DNA from: Massilia sp. ST3
Lineage (GTDB): Bacteria; Pseudomonadota; Gammaproteobacteria; Burkholderiales; Burkholderiaceae_D
DNA: 64,000 bases
Assembly (NCBI RefSeq): GCF_018119405.1
Contig: NZ_JAGPWC010000007.1
Span: 1 to 64,000, forward strand
Direction of reading: 5' to 3'
Shown in pieces: positions 48,566 through 57,147 of the stretch. The notes beneath the pieces are model-generated. The model did no database searches, was not told the origin of the DNA, and was given only the letters and a program-made list of their open reading frames with translations. A program made the position numbers and the translations under genes. Numbering within the stretch: the first letter of the stretch is position 1; every line of letters starts with the position of its first letter.

Positions 48566-49687
48566 TCAGCCGAGTTCGAGCCAGCCGTCCTGGTACCAGG
48601 TGTACAGGGCTTCCAGCACGTCGTCGGTGGCGCCCTCGAACTGGGCGCCGCTCAGGCGGCGTTCGTTGGCCAGCGCGTCCAGCACCGCCTTGTCGGCGCG
48701 GCCGACGGCGAAGGATTCGCCGTTGATGAAGACGTGCTTGCCGCGGTAGAGCATCAGGCTCTTGCTCGACAGTTTCACGCCACGCTTGGCCGCCGCTTCC
48801 ATGAAGCGGCCCACGACCAGCGGCTTGGCCGGGCCGGTGAAGAACACGTTGTGCTTGGGCTCGGACATGTATTCGCCCAGGAAGATGGTCACGTCTTCCT
48901 CGTCCCAGCGCACTTTATTGAGCTCCTCGGTGACGCTGGCCAGCATCTCGCGCGGGATCTCGGCCGGGTTCTTGGCCGGCTGCAGTCCCGGATCGGCATA
49001 GCGGCCGGGCAGGTCGATCGAGTCGGCCATGAACTGCAGGAAGGCCTCGCCCAGTTCCTGGAAGGAAGGCGAGCGGAAGCCGATCGAATAGGTCATGCAT
49101 TCGCCCTCGGCCACGCCGTCATGGGCGTAGTGCGGCGGCAGGTAGAGCATGTCGCCCGGCTCCAGCACGAATTCCTCTTCCGGCTCGAAGTTGGCCAGGA
49201 TCTTGAGCGGCAGGCCTTCGACCAGGCTCAGGTCCTGTTGGGCGCCGATGCGCCAGCGGCGCTTGCCCTGGGCCTGCAGCAGGAACACGTCGTAGGAATC
49301 GAAGTGGGGACCGACGCCGCCGCCGTCGCTGGCGTAGCTGATCATCAGGTCGTCCAGGCGGGCATCCGGCACGAAGCGGAACTGGCGCAGCAGTTCGTCG
49401 GCGCGCTCGTCGTAGAGGTTGGCGCCCTGGACCAGCATGGTCCAGCCGGCTTCGCCGCGGTCCGGCAGCTCGGCCAGCGGGCCATGCTGCATGTCCCACT
49501 GGCCGCCGCGCTGGGTGACCAGGCGCGACTCGACATGGTTGAGGCGAGCCAGCTCGGCCAGCTTGTCGAACTTGAGCAAAGGCTTGAAACCAGGGATGGC
49601 CTGGCGGATGAGGAGGGGTTTCTTGTGCCAGTAATCGCGCAAGAACTGAGCGGGAGTAATATCCCCAAGAAGCTGTAATTTTTTCAT
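48566..49687 (-). CDS. roxA: Cupin/JmjC ribosomal protein L16 arginine hydroxylase RoxA (YcfD)
   Basis: A 2-oxoglutarate/Fe(II) oxygenase that hydroxylates an Arg of ribosomal protein L16. It has 373 residues, like E. coli YcfD. FLRDYWHKKPLLIRQAIPGF opens the protein. The iron site is the HxD of GPHFDSYDVFLLQAQGKRRW near 127 and the distal His in YLPPHYAHDGVAEGECMTYS near 185. A C-terminal winged-helix-like dimerisation region follows. A -10-like TATAAT (49698-49693 on this strand) ends only 5 bases before the ATG, with no ribosome site, so the mRNA may be leaderless. Confidence 0.92.
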   Translation of the reverse strand: MKKLQLLGDITPAQFLRDYWHKKPLLIRQAIPGFKPLLKFDKLAELARLNHVESRLVTQRGGQWDMQHGPLAELPDRGEAGWTMLVQGANLYDERADELLRQFRFVPDARLDDLMISYASDGGGVGPHFDSYDVFLLQAQGKRRWRIGAQQDLSLVEGLPLKILANFEPEEEFVLEPGDMLYLPPHYAHDGVAEGECMTYSIGFRSPSFQELGEAFLQFMADSIDLPGRYADPGLQPAKNPAEIPREMLASVTEELNKVRWDEEDVTIFLGEYMSEPKHNVFFTGPAKPLVVGRFMEAAAKRGVKLSSKSLMLYRGKHVFINGESFAVGRADKAVLDALANERRLSGAQFEGATDDVLEALYTWYQDGWLELG

Positions 49688-49692
49688 GCGCC

Positions 49693-49738
49693 ATTATAAC
49701 CATCGGAGCGGGGCGGTATCCGCGGCTAGGGGTATAAT
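49693..49738. promoter_or_regulatory. Divergent -10 elements for roxA (minus) and the SlyD-like gene (plus)
   Basis: TATAAT is found on the minus strand at 49698-49693 and on the plus strand at 49733-49738. Neither has a clear TTGACA at the right distance. The plus-strand box lies 27 bases before the ATG of the FKBP gene, which has AAAGGA at 49754-49759. Confidence 0.45.
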
Positions 49739-49765
49739 CCGCACCTTACAACGAAAGGATGTGCG

Positions 49766-50308
49766 ATGAAGATTGCCAAGGATACGGTCGTGACGGTGAA
49801 CTACAAACTGTCGGACGCGCAGAACAACCTGATCGAAGAAGGTTCGCAGCCGATGGTCTACCTGCACGGCGGCTATGAAAATACCCTGCCGAAGATCGAA
49901 GAAGAGCTCGACGGCAAGGAAGCGGGCTATTCGTCCACGATCCAGGTGGAACCGGAAGACGCATTTGGCGACTATGATCCCGCGCTGGTGAAAGTCGAAG
50001 AGCGCAACCGCCTGCCGGAGCCGATCGAAGTCGGCATGCAGTTCGAAGGCATGGCCGAAGGCGCCGACGAAGAGCCGACCATCTTCACCGTGACCGAGAT
50101 CGCCGAAGACAAGGTCGTCCTGGACGGCAACCACCCGCTGGCCGGCATGGCGCTGCGTTTCGAGCTGTCGGTGGTCGACGTGCGCGCCGCGACCGCGGAA
50201 GAAGTGCAGCACGGCCACGTGCATGGCCCGCATGGCCATCACCACGGCCATGAAGAGATGGAAGACAGCGAAGAGGGCGATCACTTCCGTAGCCAGCCGC
50301 TGCAGTGA
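49766..50308 (+). CDS. slyD: FKBP-type peptidyl-prolyl isomerase, SlyD-like
   Basis: A 180-residue cytosolic prolyl isomerase and chaperone. The split FKBP domain (KDTVVTVNYKLSDAQNNLIE, then QPMVYLHGGYENTLPKIEEEL) surrounds an insert-in-flap domain (EDAFGDYDPALVKVEERNRL). The C-terminal tail is His-rich (HVHGPHGHHHGHEE, about 153-166), as in metal-binding SlyD proteins. It probably folds proteins and stores or delivers nickel. It is transcribed divergently from roxA. Confidence 0.94.
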   Translation: MKIAKDTVVTVNYKLSDAQNNLIEEGSQPMVYLHGGYENTLPKIEEELDGKEAGYSSTIQVEPEDAFGDYDPALVKVEERNRLPEPIEVGMQFEGMAEGADEEPTIFTVTEIAEDKVVLDGNHPLAGMALRFELSVVDVRAATAEEVQHGHVHGPHGHHHGHEEMEDSEEGDHFRSQPLQ

Positions 50309-50374
50309 TGCTTGGTGAATTGCGGCTTGTTCCGTTCACGGGGACGGGCTGCGGTTCACGCTAACGGTTAGATA

Positions 50375-50496
50375 CGAACTTGGGTCCCCGCCTGCGCGGG
50401 GATGACGTTTTTAGGGCGCGGGCCTCAAGCTTACGTTTGCTTCAGGCCACCCGCCCCAAGACCGTCATCCCCGCGAAGGCGGGGACCCAAGTTTGC
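50375..50496. repeat. REP-type palindrome pair in inverted orientation
   Basis: ACTTGGGTCCCCGCCTGCGC.. at 50375-50410 faces an inverted copy at 50461-50496. Each has GGGG/CCCC-arm hairpins and ends in a GATGACG/CGTCATC motif. It fills the gap between the convergent slyD and the unknown secreted protein. Confidence 0.87.
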
Positions 50497-50520
50497 TTGA
50501 GCAGCCGCGAGCCTCAACGA

Positions 50521-51495
50521 CTACCGCTTCGCGTCACCCACACTGAACACCGCCCCGTCCTTCGACGACACCTTCACCTCCACAGCCTTCTCCCCAACCG
50601 AAAGCTGCCCCAGGTTCCCCCGCCATTCGATCACCGGCTGCTTGCCCTTGAGCGCGCCGCTGTCGACCAGCAGCACCTTGCCCTTGAACTTGCCCGCCCG
50701 CGCCTGGATCTGGCGCCGCGTCTCGGCGAACCCGTCCTGCACCGCCGGCTCGCGGCGCAGCAGCCCGCGCAATCCCTTGGCTTCTTCTTGCAGCAGCGGC
50801 CTGGCGTCGCCCTCGGCGAACAGCACCAGGGCTTCCGCCTTCTCGTTGCGCGCGATCGCGAACAGGCGGTTCAGCCAGAAGCGGTTGGCCACCATGCGGT
50901 CTTCGTATTCGCTGTTGCGCCCCGCCGCGGGCAGGAAGTGGTTGTTGCCGGCGGGGAGGTTGATGGTGGCGTACACCACCTTGCCCACCTGCCAATGCGC
51001 GTTCTCCGCATAGCTGCGGAAGCGCGGGCTGGTGGACAGGCGCGAAACGGGCAGCTTGTCCTCGCCCAGCGAAGTGGCCTCGCCGTAGAGCAGTTCGCGC
51101 AGCCGGTTCAGGCGTTCGATGGCATTGGTGCGCCCAAGCGAGTTGCGGCAGCCGGTCCAGTCGCTGCCGGCCAATGAGACGATCACCGGACGCCGCGCGC
51201 CCTCGATCAGGTCGCGCCGCTTCTGGTACAGGCGGTCGCCGCAGCTTTCCTTGTCGCCCTTGATGCCGGTGAGGACCACGAAGTCCAGCGACTTTTCCGA
51301 GGTCTCCTTCAGCGCGCGCTTGAGGCGGTCTTCGCCTTGGTCTCCGGTCAGTTTGGCCGCGCTGTTGCCGACGAAGGCGAATTCGTGCGCCGTCTCGTCC
51401 TTTGCATTCTTCTTCTCGCGCGCCGCTGCCGGCGCTGCGAGCAGCAGCGCGGCGAGCAGGGAGGAGAGAAGGATCGACAGGCGGGGTATCGGCAT
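50521..51495 (-). CDS. Secreted protein of unknown function, translationally coupled to mutS
   Basis: A 324-residue protein with a Sec signal peptide of about 25 residues (LSSLLAALLLAAPAAA). The mature part has EFAFVGNSAAKLTGDQGEDR, then FVVLTGIKGDKESCGDRLYQ, PVIVSLAGSDWTGCRNSLGR, and VGKVVYATINLPAGNNHFLP. This order of strands resembles a metallophosphoesterase-like fold, but the usual metal-binding His/Asp motifs are not evident. Its ATG overlaps the mutS stop (TGATG), so it is co-translated with mutS. The function is unknown. Confidence 0.82.
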   Translation of the reverse strand: MPIPRLSILLSSLLAALLLAAPAAAREKKNAKDETAHEFAFVGNSAAKLTGDQGEDRLKRALKETSEKSLDFVVLTGIKGDKESCGDRLYQKRRDLIEGARRPVIVSLAGSDWTGCRNSLGRTNAIERLNRLRELLYGEATSLGEDKLPVSRLSTSPRFRSYAENAHWQVGKVVYATINLPAGNNHFLPAAGRNSEYEDRMVANRFWLNRLFAIARNEKAEALVLFAEGDARPLLQEEAKGLRGLLRREPAVQDGFAETRRQIQARAGKFKGKVLLVDSGALKGKQPVIEWRGNLGQLSVGEKAVEVKVSSKDGAVFSVGDAKR

Positions 51496-54152
51496 CAGGC
51501 GGCGAGGCGCTTGAGCTCGTAGAGGCGTTCGAGCGCTTCGCGCGGGGTCAGCGCATCCGGATCGATCGCCGCCAGCGCATCGCGCAAGCCGTCGTCGGCC
51601 GGCGGCGCGAGCGTGTCGGGCGCGCTGTCTTCGACATCCTCGCCTGGGGCCGCAAACAGGTCGAGCTGGGGCGTGGTGTCCAGCGCCTGGGCCTCGAGGC
51701 GCGCCAGGTGCTTGCGCGCGGCCTTGATCACGGCGGGCGGCACGCCCGCCAGCTGGGCCACCTGCAGCCCGTAGCTTTGCGAGGCCGGGCCTTCCTGCAC
51801 CGCGTGCAGGAACACGATGCTGTCCTTGTGCTCCACCGCCGACAGGTGCACGTTGACCGCGCTCGAGTGGGTCTCGGGCAGCTGGGTCAGCTCGAAGTAG
51901 TGGGTCGCGAACAGGGTGAAGCTGCGGCTCGATTCGATCAGGTGGCGCGCGATGGCCCAGGCCAGGGCCAGGCCGTCGAAGGTCGAGGTGCCGCGGCCGA
52001 CTTCGTCCATCAGCACCAGCGAATGCTCGGTGGCGCCGTTGAGGATGGCGGCCGATTCGGTCATCTCCACCATGAAGGTCGAGCGGCCGTTGGCCAGGTC
52101 GTCGCTGGCGCCGATGCGGGTGAAGATGCGGTCGATCGGGCCGATGGTCGCACTGGTCGCCGGCACGTAGCTGCCGACGTAGGCGAGCAGGGTGATCAGG
52201 GCCACCTGGCGCATGAAGGTCGATTTACCGCCCATGTTCGGGCCGGTGATCAGCAGCAGGCGGCGGTCGTTCGACAGGCGGCAGTCGTTGGCGATGAAGC
52301 GCTCGATCTGGTTCTCCACCACCGGGTGGCGGCCTTCGACGATGGTCAGGCAAGGCTCGCTCACCAGCTGCGGCGCGCACCAGTTGTTGCGCAGCGCATG
52401 GCTGGCGAGCGCCACGAGGGTGTCGATCTGGGCCAGGCCGCGCGCGATGGTCTGCAGGCAGCCGATGTGCGGGGCCAGGTCGTTCAGAAGCTGGTCGTAC
52501 AGCAGCTTCTCGCGCGCCAGCGCGCGGTCCTGGGCCGACAAGGCCTTGTCCTCGAAGGCCTTGAGTTCCGGCGTGATGTAGCGTTCGCAGTTCTTGAGGG
52601 TCTGGCGGCGGCGGTAGTCGTCGGGCACCTTGTCGGCCTGGCCGTTGGTGACCTCGATGTAGAAGCCGTGCACCTTGTTGTACTCGACGCGCAGGTTGGC
52701 GATGCCGGTGCGGGCGCGCTCGCGCGTTTCGAGGTCGACCAGGAACTGGCCGGCGTTCTCGGACAGCGCGCGCAGCTCGTCCAGCTCGGCGTCGAAGCCG
52801 CGTGCGAACACGCCGCCGTCACGCACCATCGCCGCGGGTTCTTCCATGATGGCGCGCATCACCAGGTCGAGGCAGGCCTCGGGCGTGGCGAGATCATCGT
52901 GGATCTCGCGCAGCAGGCAGGAGTCGCCGGGGATGAAGCAGCGCGCCACCTGCTGGCGCAAGGCCGGCAGCTGCTGCAGGCCGTCGCGCAGGCTGGCCAG
53001 GTCGCGCGGGCGCGCCGACAGCAGGGCGATGCGCGTGGTGATGCGTTCGATGTCCGGCACCTGGGCCAGGGTGGCGGACAGGCCGCCGCAGGCGTCGGCC
53101 TGGGCCAGCGATTCGATGGCCTGGTGGCGCGTACGGGCCACGCCCTGGTCGCGGCGCGCATGGTGCAGCCAGTGGCGCAGCAGGCGCGATCCCATCGCGG
53201 TGCGGCAGCCGTCGAGCAGCGAGAACAGGGTCGGCGACTCCTGGCCGCGGATGGTCTCGGTCAGCTCCAGGTTGCGGCGGGTGGCGGCATCCAGGCCGAT
53301 GTATTCGTTTTCCTGCTCACAGGTCAGGCTGCGCACGTGCTGCAGGCCGCGGCCCTGGGTCGACAGCGCATAGCGCAGCAGCGCGCCGGCCGCGCCGAAG
53401 GCGGCGCCCAGGCCGTCCGCGCCGAAGCCGGTAAGGGTGGCGACGCCCAGCTGCTCGAGCAGGGCCTGGTGGCCCTTGACCACGTCGAAGTGCCACTCCG
53501 GCACGCGCTGGGTGTGGCACACCGGCGGCTCGTCGAACAGTTCCGCGCCGTCGGCGCGCAGGATCTCGGCCGGCGCGATGCGCTCCAGCTCGTGCGCCAG
53601 GCGCTGCTCGACGGTGCGCTGCTCGCCCGAGAATTCCATCAGGCGCAGCGCGCCGCTGGCCAGCGACAGCCAGGCCAGGCCGGCGGTGACGGTCTTGCGC
53701 TCCTTGAACAGGTAGAGGGCCAGCAGCGGACGCTCGGCTTTTTCGGGCAGCAGGTCGGAATCGGTCAGGGTGCCGGGCGTGACCACGCGCACCACCTTGC
53801 GCTCGACCGGGCCCTTGCTCAGGGCCGGGTCGCCGATCTGCTCGCAGATCGCGCAGGATTCGCCCAGCTTGACCAGCTTGGCCAGGTAGCCGTCCAGCGA
53901 ATGGAAGGGCACGCCGGCCATCTTGATCGGATTGCCGCCAGAGGCGCCGCGCGCGGTGAGAGTGATGCCCAGGACCCGCGCCGCTTTCTCGGCGTCCTCG
54001 AAGAACAGTTCGTAGAAATCGCCCATGCGGTAGAACACCAGCATGGTCGGGTAGTCGGCCTTGATGCGCAGGTATTGCTGCATCATCGGGGTGTGTTTTT
54101 CGGTCGCGCTGTGCTTGAGGGCGGCTGCGTTGATCTCAGTGGGGGCGTTCAT
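51495..54152 (-). CDS. mutS: DNA mismatch repair ATPase MutS
   Basis: Recognises mismatches and starts methyl-directed or nick-directed repair. It has 885 residues (E. coli 853). The mismatch-stacking Phe-X-Glu motif is in [19 protein letters not shown] near 40. The connector and lever domains follow. The ATPase has [20 protein letters not shown] (Walker A) near 635, [20 protein letters not shown] near 710 and [12 protein letters not shown]. The C-terminal tetramerisation tail ends [13 protein letters not shown]. The stop overlaps the downstream secreted-protein gene. Upstream of the start lies the AT-rich island. Confidence 0.97.
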   Translation of the reverse strand: MNAPTEINAAALKHSATEKHTPMMQQYLRIKADYPTMLVFYRMGDFYELFFEDAEKAARVLGITLTARGASGGNPIKMAGVPFHSLDGYLAKLVKLGESCAICEQIGDPALSKGPVERKVVRVVTPGTLTDSDLLPEKAERPLLALYLFKERKTVTAGLAWLSLASGALRLMEFSGEQRTVEQRLAHELERIAPAEILRADGAELFDEPPVCHTQRVPEWHFDVVKGHQALLEQLGVATLTGFGADGLGAAFGAAGALLRYALSTQGRGLQHVRSLTCEQENEYIGLDAATRRNLELTETIRGQESPTLFSLLDGCRTAMGSRLLRHWLHHARRDQGVARTRHQAIESLAQADACGGLSATLAQVPDIERITTRIALLSARPRDLASLRDGLQQLPALRQQVARCFIPGDSCLLREIHDDLATPEACLDLVMRAIMEEPAAMVRDGGVFARGFDAELDELRALSENAGQFLVDLETRERARTGIANLRVEYNKVHGFYIEVTNGQADKVPDDYRRRQTLKNCERYITPELKAFEDKALSAQDRALAREKLLYDQLLNDLAPHIGCLQTIARGLAQIDTLVALASHALRNNWCAPQLVSEPCLTIVEGRHPVVENQIERFIANDCRLSNDRRLLLITGPNMGGKSTFMRQVALITLLAYVGSYVPATSATIGPIDRIFTRIGASDDLANGRSTFMVEMTESAAILNGATEHSLVLMDEVGRGTSTFDGLALAWAIARHLIESSRSFTLFATHYFELTQLPETHSSAVNVHLSAVEHKDSIVFLHAVQEGPASQSYGLQVAQLAGVPPAVIKAARKHLARLEAQALDTTPQLDLFAAPGEDVEDSAPDTLAPPADDGLRDALAAIDPDALTPREALERLYELKRLAA

Positions 54153-54261
54153 GTTGTCGAATTCGGTACGGCGGGGCGGGTGTGGCCAAGGCTTGCCATT
54201 TTACCGCGTTCGACTCGGCCGCATGCTGCAAAAAACCTATGCTGGTTTCCGTGTGACACTA

Positions 54262-54409
54262 GGGAAGCATTGATTTATTCATGGCGGCCGCCTCGGCCGC
54301 GAGGAAATGCGCGAAGCGGCGTTGCAAATCCCCGCGATACCACGGGGTATCGCTCCGGTTTGTGTGCGGCCGGCGAGGTCTCGCCGGCCGCCTTTTTCGT
54401 GACCGATTC
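54262..54409 (+). mobile_element. Truncated MITE-like element, left border of the bacteriocin/rhomboid island
   Basis: It begins GGGAAGCATTGATTTAT, one mismatch from the terminal repeat of the intact element at 56049-56210. It then matches that element in reverse orientation throughout (shared: GCGGCGTTGCAAATCC, GGTATCGCTCCGGTTTGTG, CCTTTTTCGTGACCGATTC). The match stops at 54409 and the second terminal repeat is missing. The bases from 54410 to 54615 show no gene. Confidence 0.8.
54366..54398 (+). terminator. Strong hairpin with T-run inside the truncated MITE
   Basis: Perfect 11-bp arms (GCGGCCGGCGA / TCGCCGGCCGC) are followed by CTTTTTC. It reads on the plus strand, toward the island, and would block transcription entering it from the left. 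Confidence 0.75.
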
Positions 54410-54615
54410 TGCGGATGGCATTGGCAATGGAGAAAAGTGGCCGGCAAGGCTTGCACACTCCATCCTCGTATCGTCAAAGGACGAGAAACTCTCGATCTTG
54501 ATGATCGAAGTGCCCGAACGGGCGGGATCACGAGTGCTTTTCTGGAGCGTCGCGGGCAATCGACGATGGATGGTATGCAAGGCCGTCCATGCAACTTGGC
54601 AGCCGGCCTGCTTGC

Positions 54616-55671
54616 TCAGCGTTTCCTCAATGGGGCGGGCCGGTCCATCAATTTCCAGGCAGTAAAATGAGAATTCAGCCCTGATTTTGTCAGCCCCACT
54701 ACCAAACCTGTTCCCAGTCCAACCAGATGTGCCGTATTGCTACTGTTCGCACTAAGCAGAATACTTAATATGACGGACAAAATGGAGAAGGAAATGGCGA
54801 ATAGTGCGAATCGTTCTGGAAAATCTTCGGGGGTCCTGAGCGAAACTCCGCCGATCCATCCGAATAGTCCAAAAATTCCCCCAGAAAGCCCTAAGAAAGC
54901 ATCCGGTCTAACGCTGTCTGGAAGTGCGCTCACGGCGAGCGCGGATACAATAACGTATGCAAAGAAATGAAAAACCAGCGTACGTCGGCCGATGGCGCTG
55001 GCGACGGCCCCGGCAATGAAAAGTGCGATAAAATTACCCACCCAATGTGCCCATCCAGAATGCAGCATCGGCCCGCTGATAAAACGCCAGTACTCGCCAT
55101 CGGAAGCCCGGGAGAATACCAGGCCGTACTCGTACAAAAGGGGCTCCAGTCCGCTGGCGTCTGCTTGCAAGAATATCTGGATGCCGCCGCAAGCCAGCAT
55201 AAGCGCTATCAATGGAAAAAGTACGTGCTTCGGACGGTGATAGATGTAAGTCACGAACATCGACCGCTCTTGGGTCGATTTCAAGGAGCGAAGTGTCAGG
55301 AAGTAGTCCGAAGAGAAAAACGCGAAACATACAGCGCTAGCAAGCAATAACTGCCGCAATTTCACGACATTGCCCGCGCCGAACAGCAGCAGCATGCCGA
55401 TGAATGCGATTGAGACCGCTAGAATCAGCATAATGGCTTTATGCTGGAGAAGCATGCCGCGGTGTAGCTTTCGCGACAACTCAGGCAGGCAAATTGCCGG
55501 AACAAATCCAGAAGCGTCGGGGGCGGAAACGAGAATCGGATCAAAGCAATGCCAGTGTCTCAACTCCTTTGCAAGTCCTCGCTCGCCGAATTTTACTTTA
55601 TTCGAAGGCGGGCGAACATAAGACCACCGCCTGTCTTCTTCCATCGATGCTTCAAGATTGATTCGATCCAT
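54616..55671 (-). CDS. Rhomboid-family intramembrane serine protease
   Basis: A 351-residue polytopic protein. The N-terminal soluble part (1-75) is followed by two membrane segments (about 78-98 and 107-121). A six-helix rhomboid core then follows: EYWRFISGPMLHSGWAHWVG near 193-212 with the HxxxxHxxxN pattern, GLSGG with catalytic Ser263, and AHLVGLGTG with catalytic His315. Both catalytic residues are present. The DNA is clearly more AT-rich than mutS or cphA. The first Met is used; an alternative start at residue 10 is possible. It follows a bacteriocin-like gene on the same strand, 60 bases away, with a hairpin between. It might confer immunity or cleave the peptide or its receptor; this is inference. 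Confidence 0.88.
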   Translation of the reverse strand: MDRINLEASMEEDRRWSYVRPPSNKVKFGERGLAKELRHWHCFDPILVSAPDASGFVPAICLPELSRKLHRGMLLQHKAIMLILAVSIAFIGMLLLFGAGNVVKLRQLLLASAVCFAFFSSDYFLTLRSLKSTQERSMFVTYIYHRPKHVLFPLIALMLACGGIQIFLQADASGLEPLLYEYGLVFSRASDGEYWRFISGPMLHSGWAHWVGNFIALFIAGAVASAIGRRTLVFHFFAYVIVSALAVSALPDSVRPDAFLGLSGGIFGLFGWIGGVSLRTPEDFPERFALFAISFSILSVILSILLSANSSNTAHLVGLGTGLVVGLTKSGLNSHFTAWKLMDRPAPLRKR

Positions 55672-55697
55672 AGGTCAGACTTGTGGTTGCAATACTC

Positions 55698-55718
55698 GGC
55701 CTGAGCAAGTGTCAGGCC
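55698..55718 (-). other. Hairpin between the bacteriocin-like and rhomboid genes
   Basis: Perfect 7-bp arms (GGCCTGA / TCAGGCC on the minus strand) with a 7-base loop and no T-run. It may be a processing or stability hairpin that lets the small gene be expressed more than the membrane protease, as is common in peptide/immunity operons. Confidence 0.6.
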
Positions 55719-55731
55719 GGTATGAGACTTA

Positions 55732-55890
55732 TTAGCTCAGGTAAAACATTGCGGCTGCGATCGGGAAGCCGAATGCGAAAGTGGCGGGGCCACCCATTGC
55801 TCCGAGTGCCAGAATCAGGGTTGCGCCCTCGTCCCAGCTGAGTTTACCACCGCTTGCCATTTCAATTTCGTTAGTGTTCAGTTCTTGCAC
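55732..55890 (-). CDS. Double-glycine-leader bacteriocin-like peptide
   Basis: A 52-residue gene too short for ordinary gene calling. It starts with GTG at 55890, and GGAGA lies 9 bases upstream. The leader is MQELNTNEIEMASGG, with L(-12), E(-8), I(-7), G(-2) and G(-1) as in the class II LSxxELxxIxGG consensus. The predicted mature peptide has 37 residues. It starts KLSWDEGATLILALG, then contains GAMGG (a GxxxG motif), and ends AAAMFYLS. It is strongly hydrophobic and rich in Gly and Ala, like class IIb two-peptide bacteriocins. A TTGACA lies on the same strand at 56013-56008. No C39-peptidase exporter is in the window. Confidence 0.82.
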   Translation of the reverse strand: MQELNTNEIEMASGGKLSWDEGATLILALGAMGGPATFAFGFPIAAAMFYLS

Positions 55891-56048
55891 GATGCTGTCT
55901 CCAATAAGAGGTTATAAGTGGTTGCTGCAGGAGAATAATAGTTCGCATCGGGAAGCTTGTGTAGAGTTATTGGAAAATTACTTATGCCGAATATTATTAT
56001 GCTCTTCTGTCAATCTTTCTTTTTTATACATGTTGTCTCATCGCGCCA

Positions 56049-56210
56049 GGGAAGCACTGATTTATCTGGCGCGTAGGAATCGGTCACGAAAAAGGCGCCC
56101 GGCAGGGCACAAACCGGAGCGATACCAGGTGGTATCGCGAGGATTTGCAACGCCGCTGGGCGCATTTTCTCGTGGCCGAGGCCGCCGCCATGAATAAATC
56201 AGTGCTTCCC
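56049..56210. mobile_element. Intact 162-bp MITE-like element with perfect 17-bp terminal inverted repeats
   Basis: Ends are GGGAAGCACTGATTTAT (56049-56065) and its exact complement ATAAATCAGTGCTTCCC (56194-56210). The interior has a hairpin (GCGATACC/GGTATCGC type) and a CACGAAAAAGGCGCCC stretch. No transposase is encoded, so it would need an enzyme in trans. An exact target duplication is not evident, though flanks share TACATG..TTCTCA-like words (near 56028 and 56215). A degenerate copy lies at 54262-54409 in inverted orientation. The bases 56211-56508 show no other gene. Confidence 0.85.
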
Positions 56211-56508
56211 GAGTACATGCTTTCTCACAGTGCTGTACTCAAGCGGGCCGATGATGAACCCCCGCGTCGGCGTGGCGCGCCTTGGAATGTCGGAAGTGGT
56301 CGACCGGTTGTCGATACGGCCCTAGCACGCCTCTCGGCCGACACTTTGCGATGATGGAGTTCACTCCAGGTGCCTGAGGCATGAATGTCGGAATTTTTTA
56401 CATAAAGTTGCTATTGGTGAACGGGTGTTGACCTAGGTTATTGATTTCATGTACTTTTTGTTGCTTGGCGTGATTGTTGCTTTAAGTTACGATCGAACGG
56501 GGGACCAA

Positions 56509-57147
56509 ATGAAACGTCATGTAATCAAAATGCTCGGCTGGCTCACATTGAGCTCTTGCTTGGTGAACGCCCATGCCGGCGTCGTCGCGGCCGACAACAC
56601 CTATGGGCTGTTCGACAATACCAACGGCCTGCGGACGCTGGACGTGACCAGCCATGGCAGCATCGCCGACCTGAACATCCTAGTGTCCTTCGCCAAGTGC
56701 GACAACCCGGTGCTGGGCGCGGCGGGCGGCGCTTGCGTCGGCACCGGCACCCCCTACGAAAACGAGATCGTCCTGCGCCTGACCAGCCCGGGCGGCGTGA
56801 CGGTCGACCTGGTATCGCAGGGCACCTATACCCAGGGCAGCGTCGGCGCCGGACAGGTATCGGTCACCTTCGACGACGAAGGCGCGGCGCGCGGCGCGCA
56901 GGTGCAGGCGGGCAGCTTCCGTCCGGTCGGCATGCTGAGCGACTTCGACGGCCTGGACATGTTCGGCCTGTGGACGCTGTACATCGGCGACACCAACCGC
57001 CAGGATCCATTGGAATACTATTCCTCGCAGCTGATCGTCACCACCAATGGCGCGGACGATCCGGTCCCGGTGCCTGAGCCGGCTTCGCTGGGCCTGCTGG
57101 CCCTTGGCCTGGCGGGACTCGCCGCGGCGCGCCGCCGCCGTCCTTAA
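56509..57147 (+). CDS. PEP-CTERM sorted exported protein with a P-domain-like fold
   Basis: A 212-residue exported protein. The start MKRHVIKMLGWLTLSSCLVN follows GGGGGA; a longer in-frame start lacks a ribosome site. The signal peptide ends at NAHA (about residue 23). The body (SHGSIADLNILVSFAKCDNP, NEIVLRLTSPGGVTVDLVSQ and LDMFGLWTLYIGDTNRQDP) resembles the proprotein-convertase P domain. The C terminus is a textbook sorting signal: VPEPASLGLLALGLAGLAA then ARRRRP, recognised by exosortase. No exosortase is in the window. Its stop overlaps the convergent MaoC gene by 4 bases. Confidence 0.92.
   Translation: MKRHVIKMLGWLTLSSCLVNAHAGVVAADNTYGLFDNTNGLRTLDVTSHGSIADLNILVSFAKCDNPVLGAAGGACVGTGTPYENEIVLRLTSPGGVTVDLVSQGTYTQGSVGAGQVSVTFDDEGAARGAQVQAGSFRPVGMLSDFDGLDMFGLWTLYIGDTNRQDPLEYYSSQLIVTTNGADDPVPVPEPASLGLLALGLAGLAAARRRRP

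Noticed and set aside
56192-56238. Short peptide starting MNKSVLPE within the MITE end
   Set aside because: It starts inside the terminal repeat, has no ribosome site and no conservation with the other element copy beyond the repeat.
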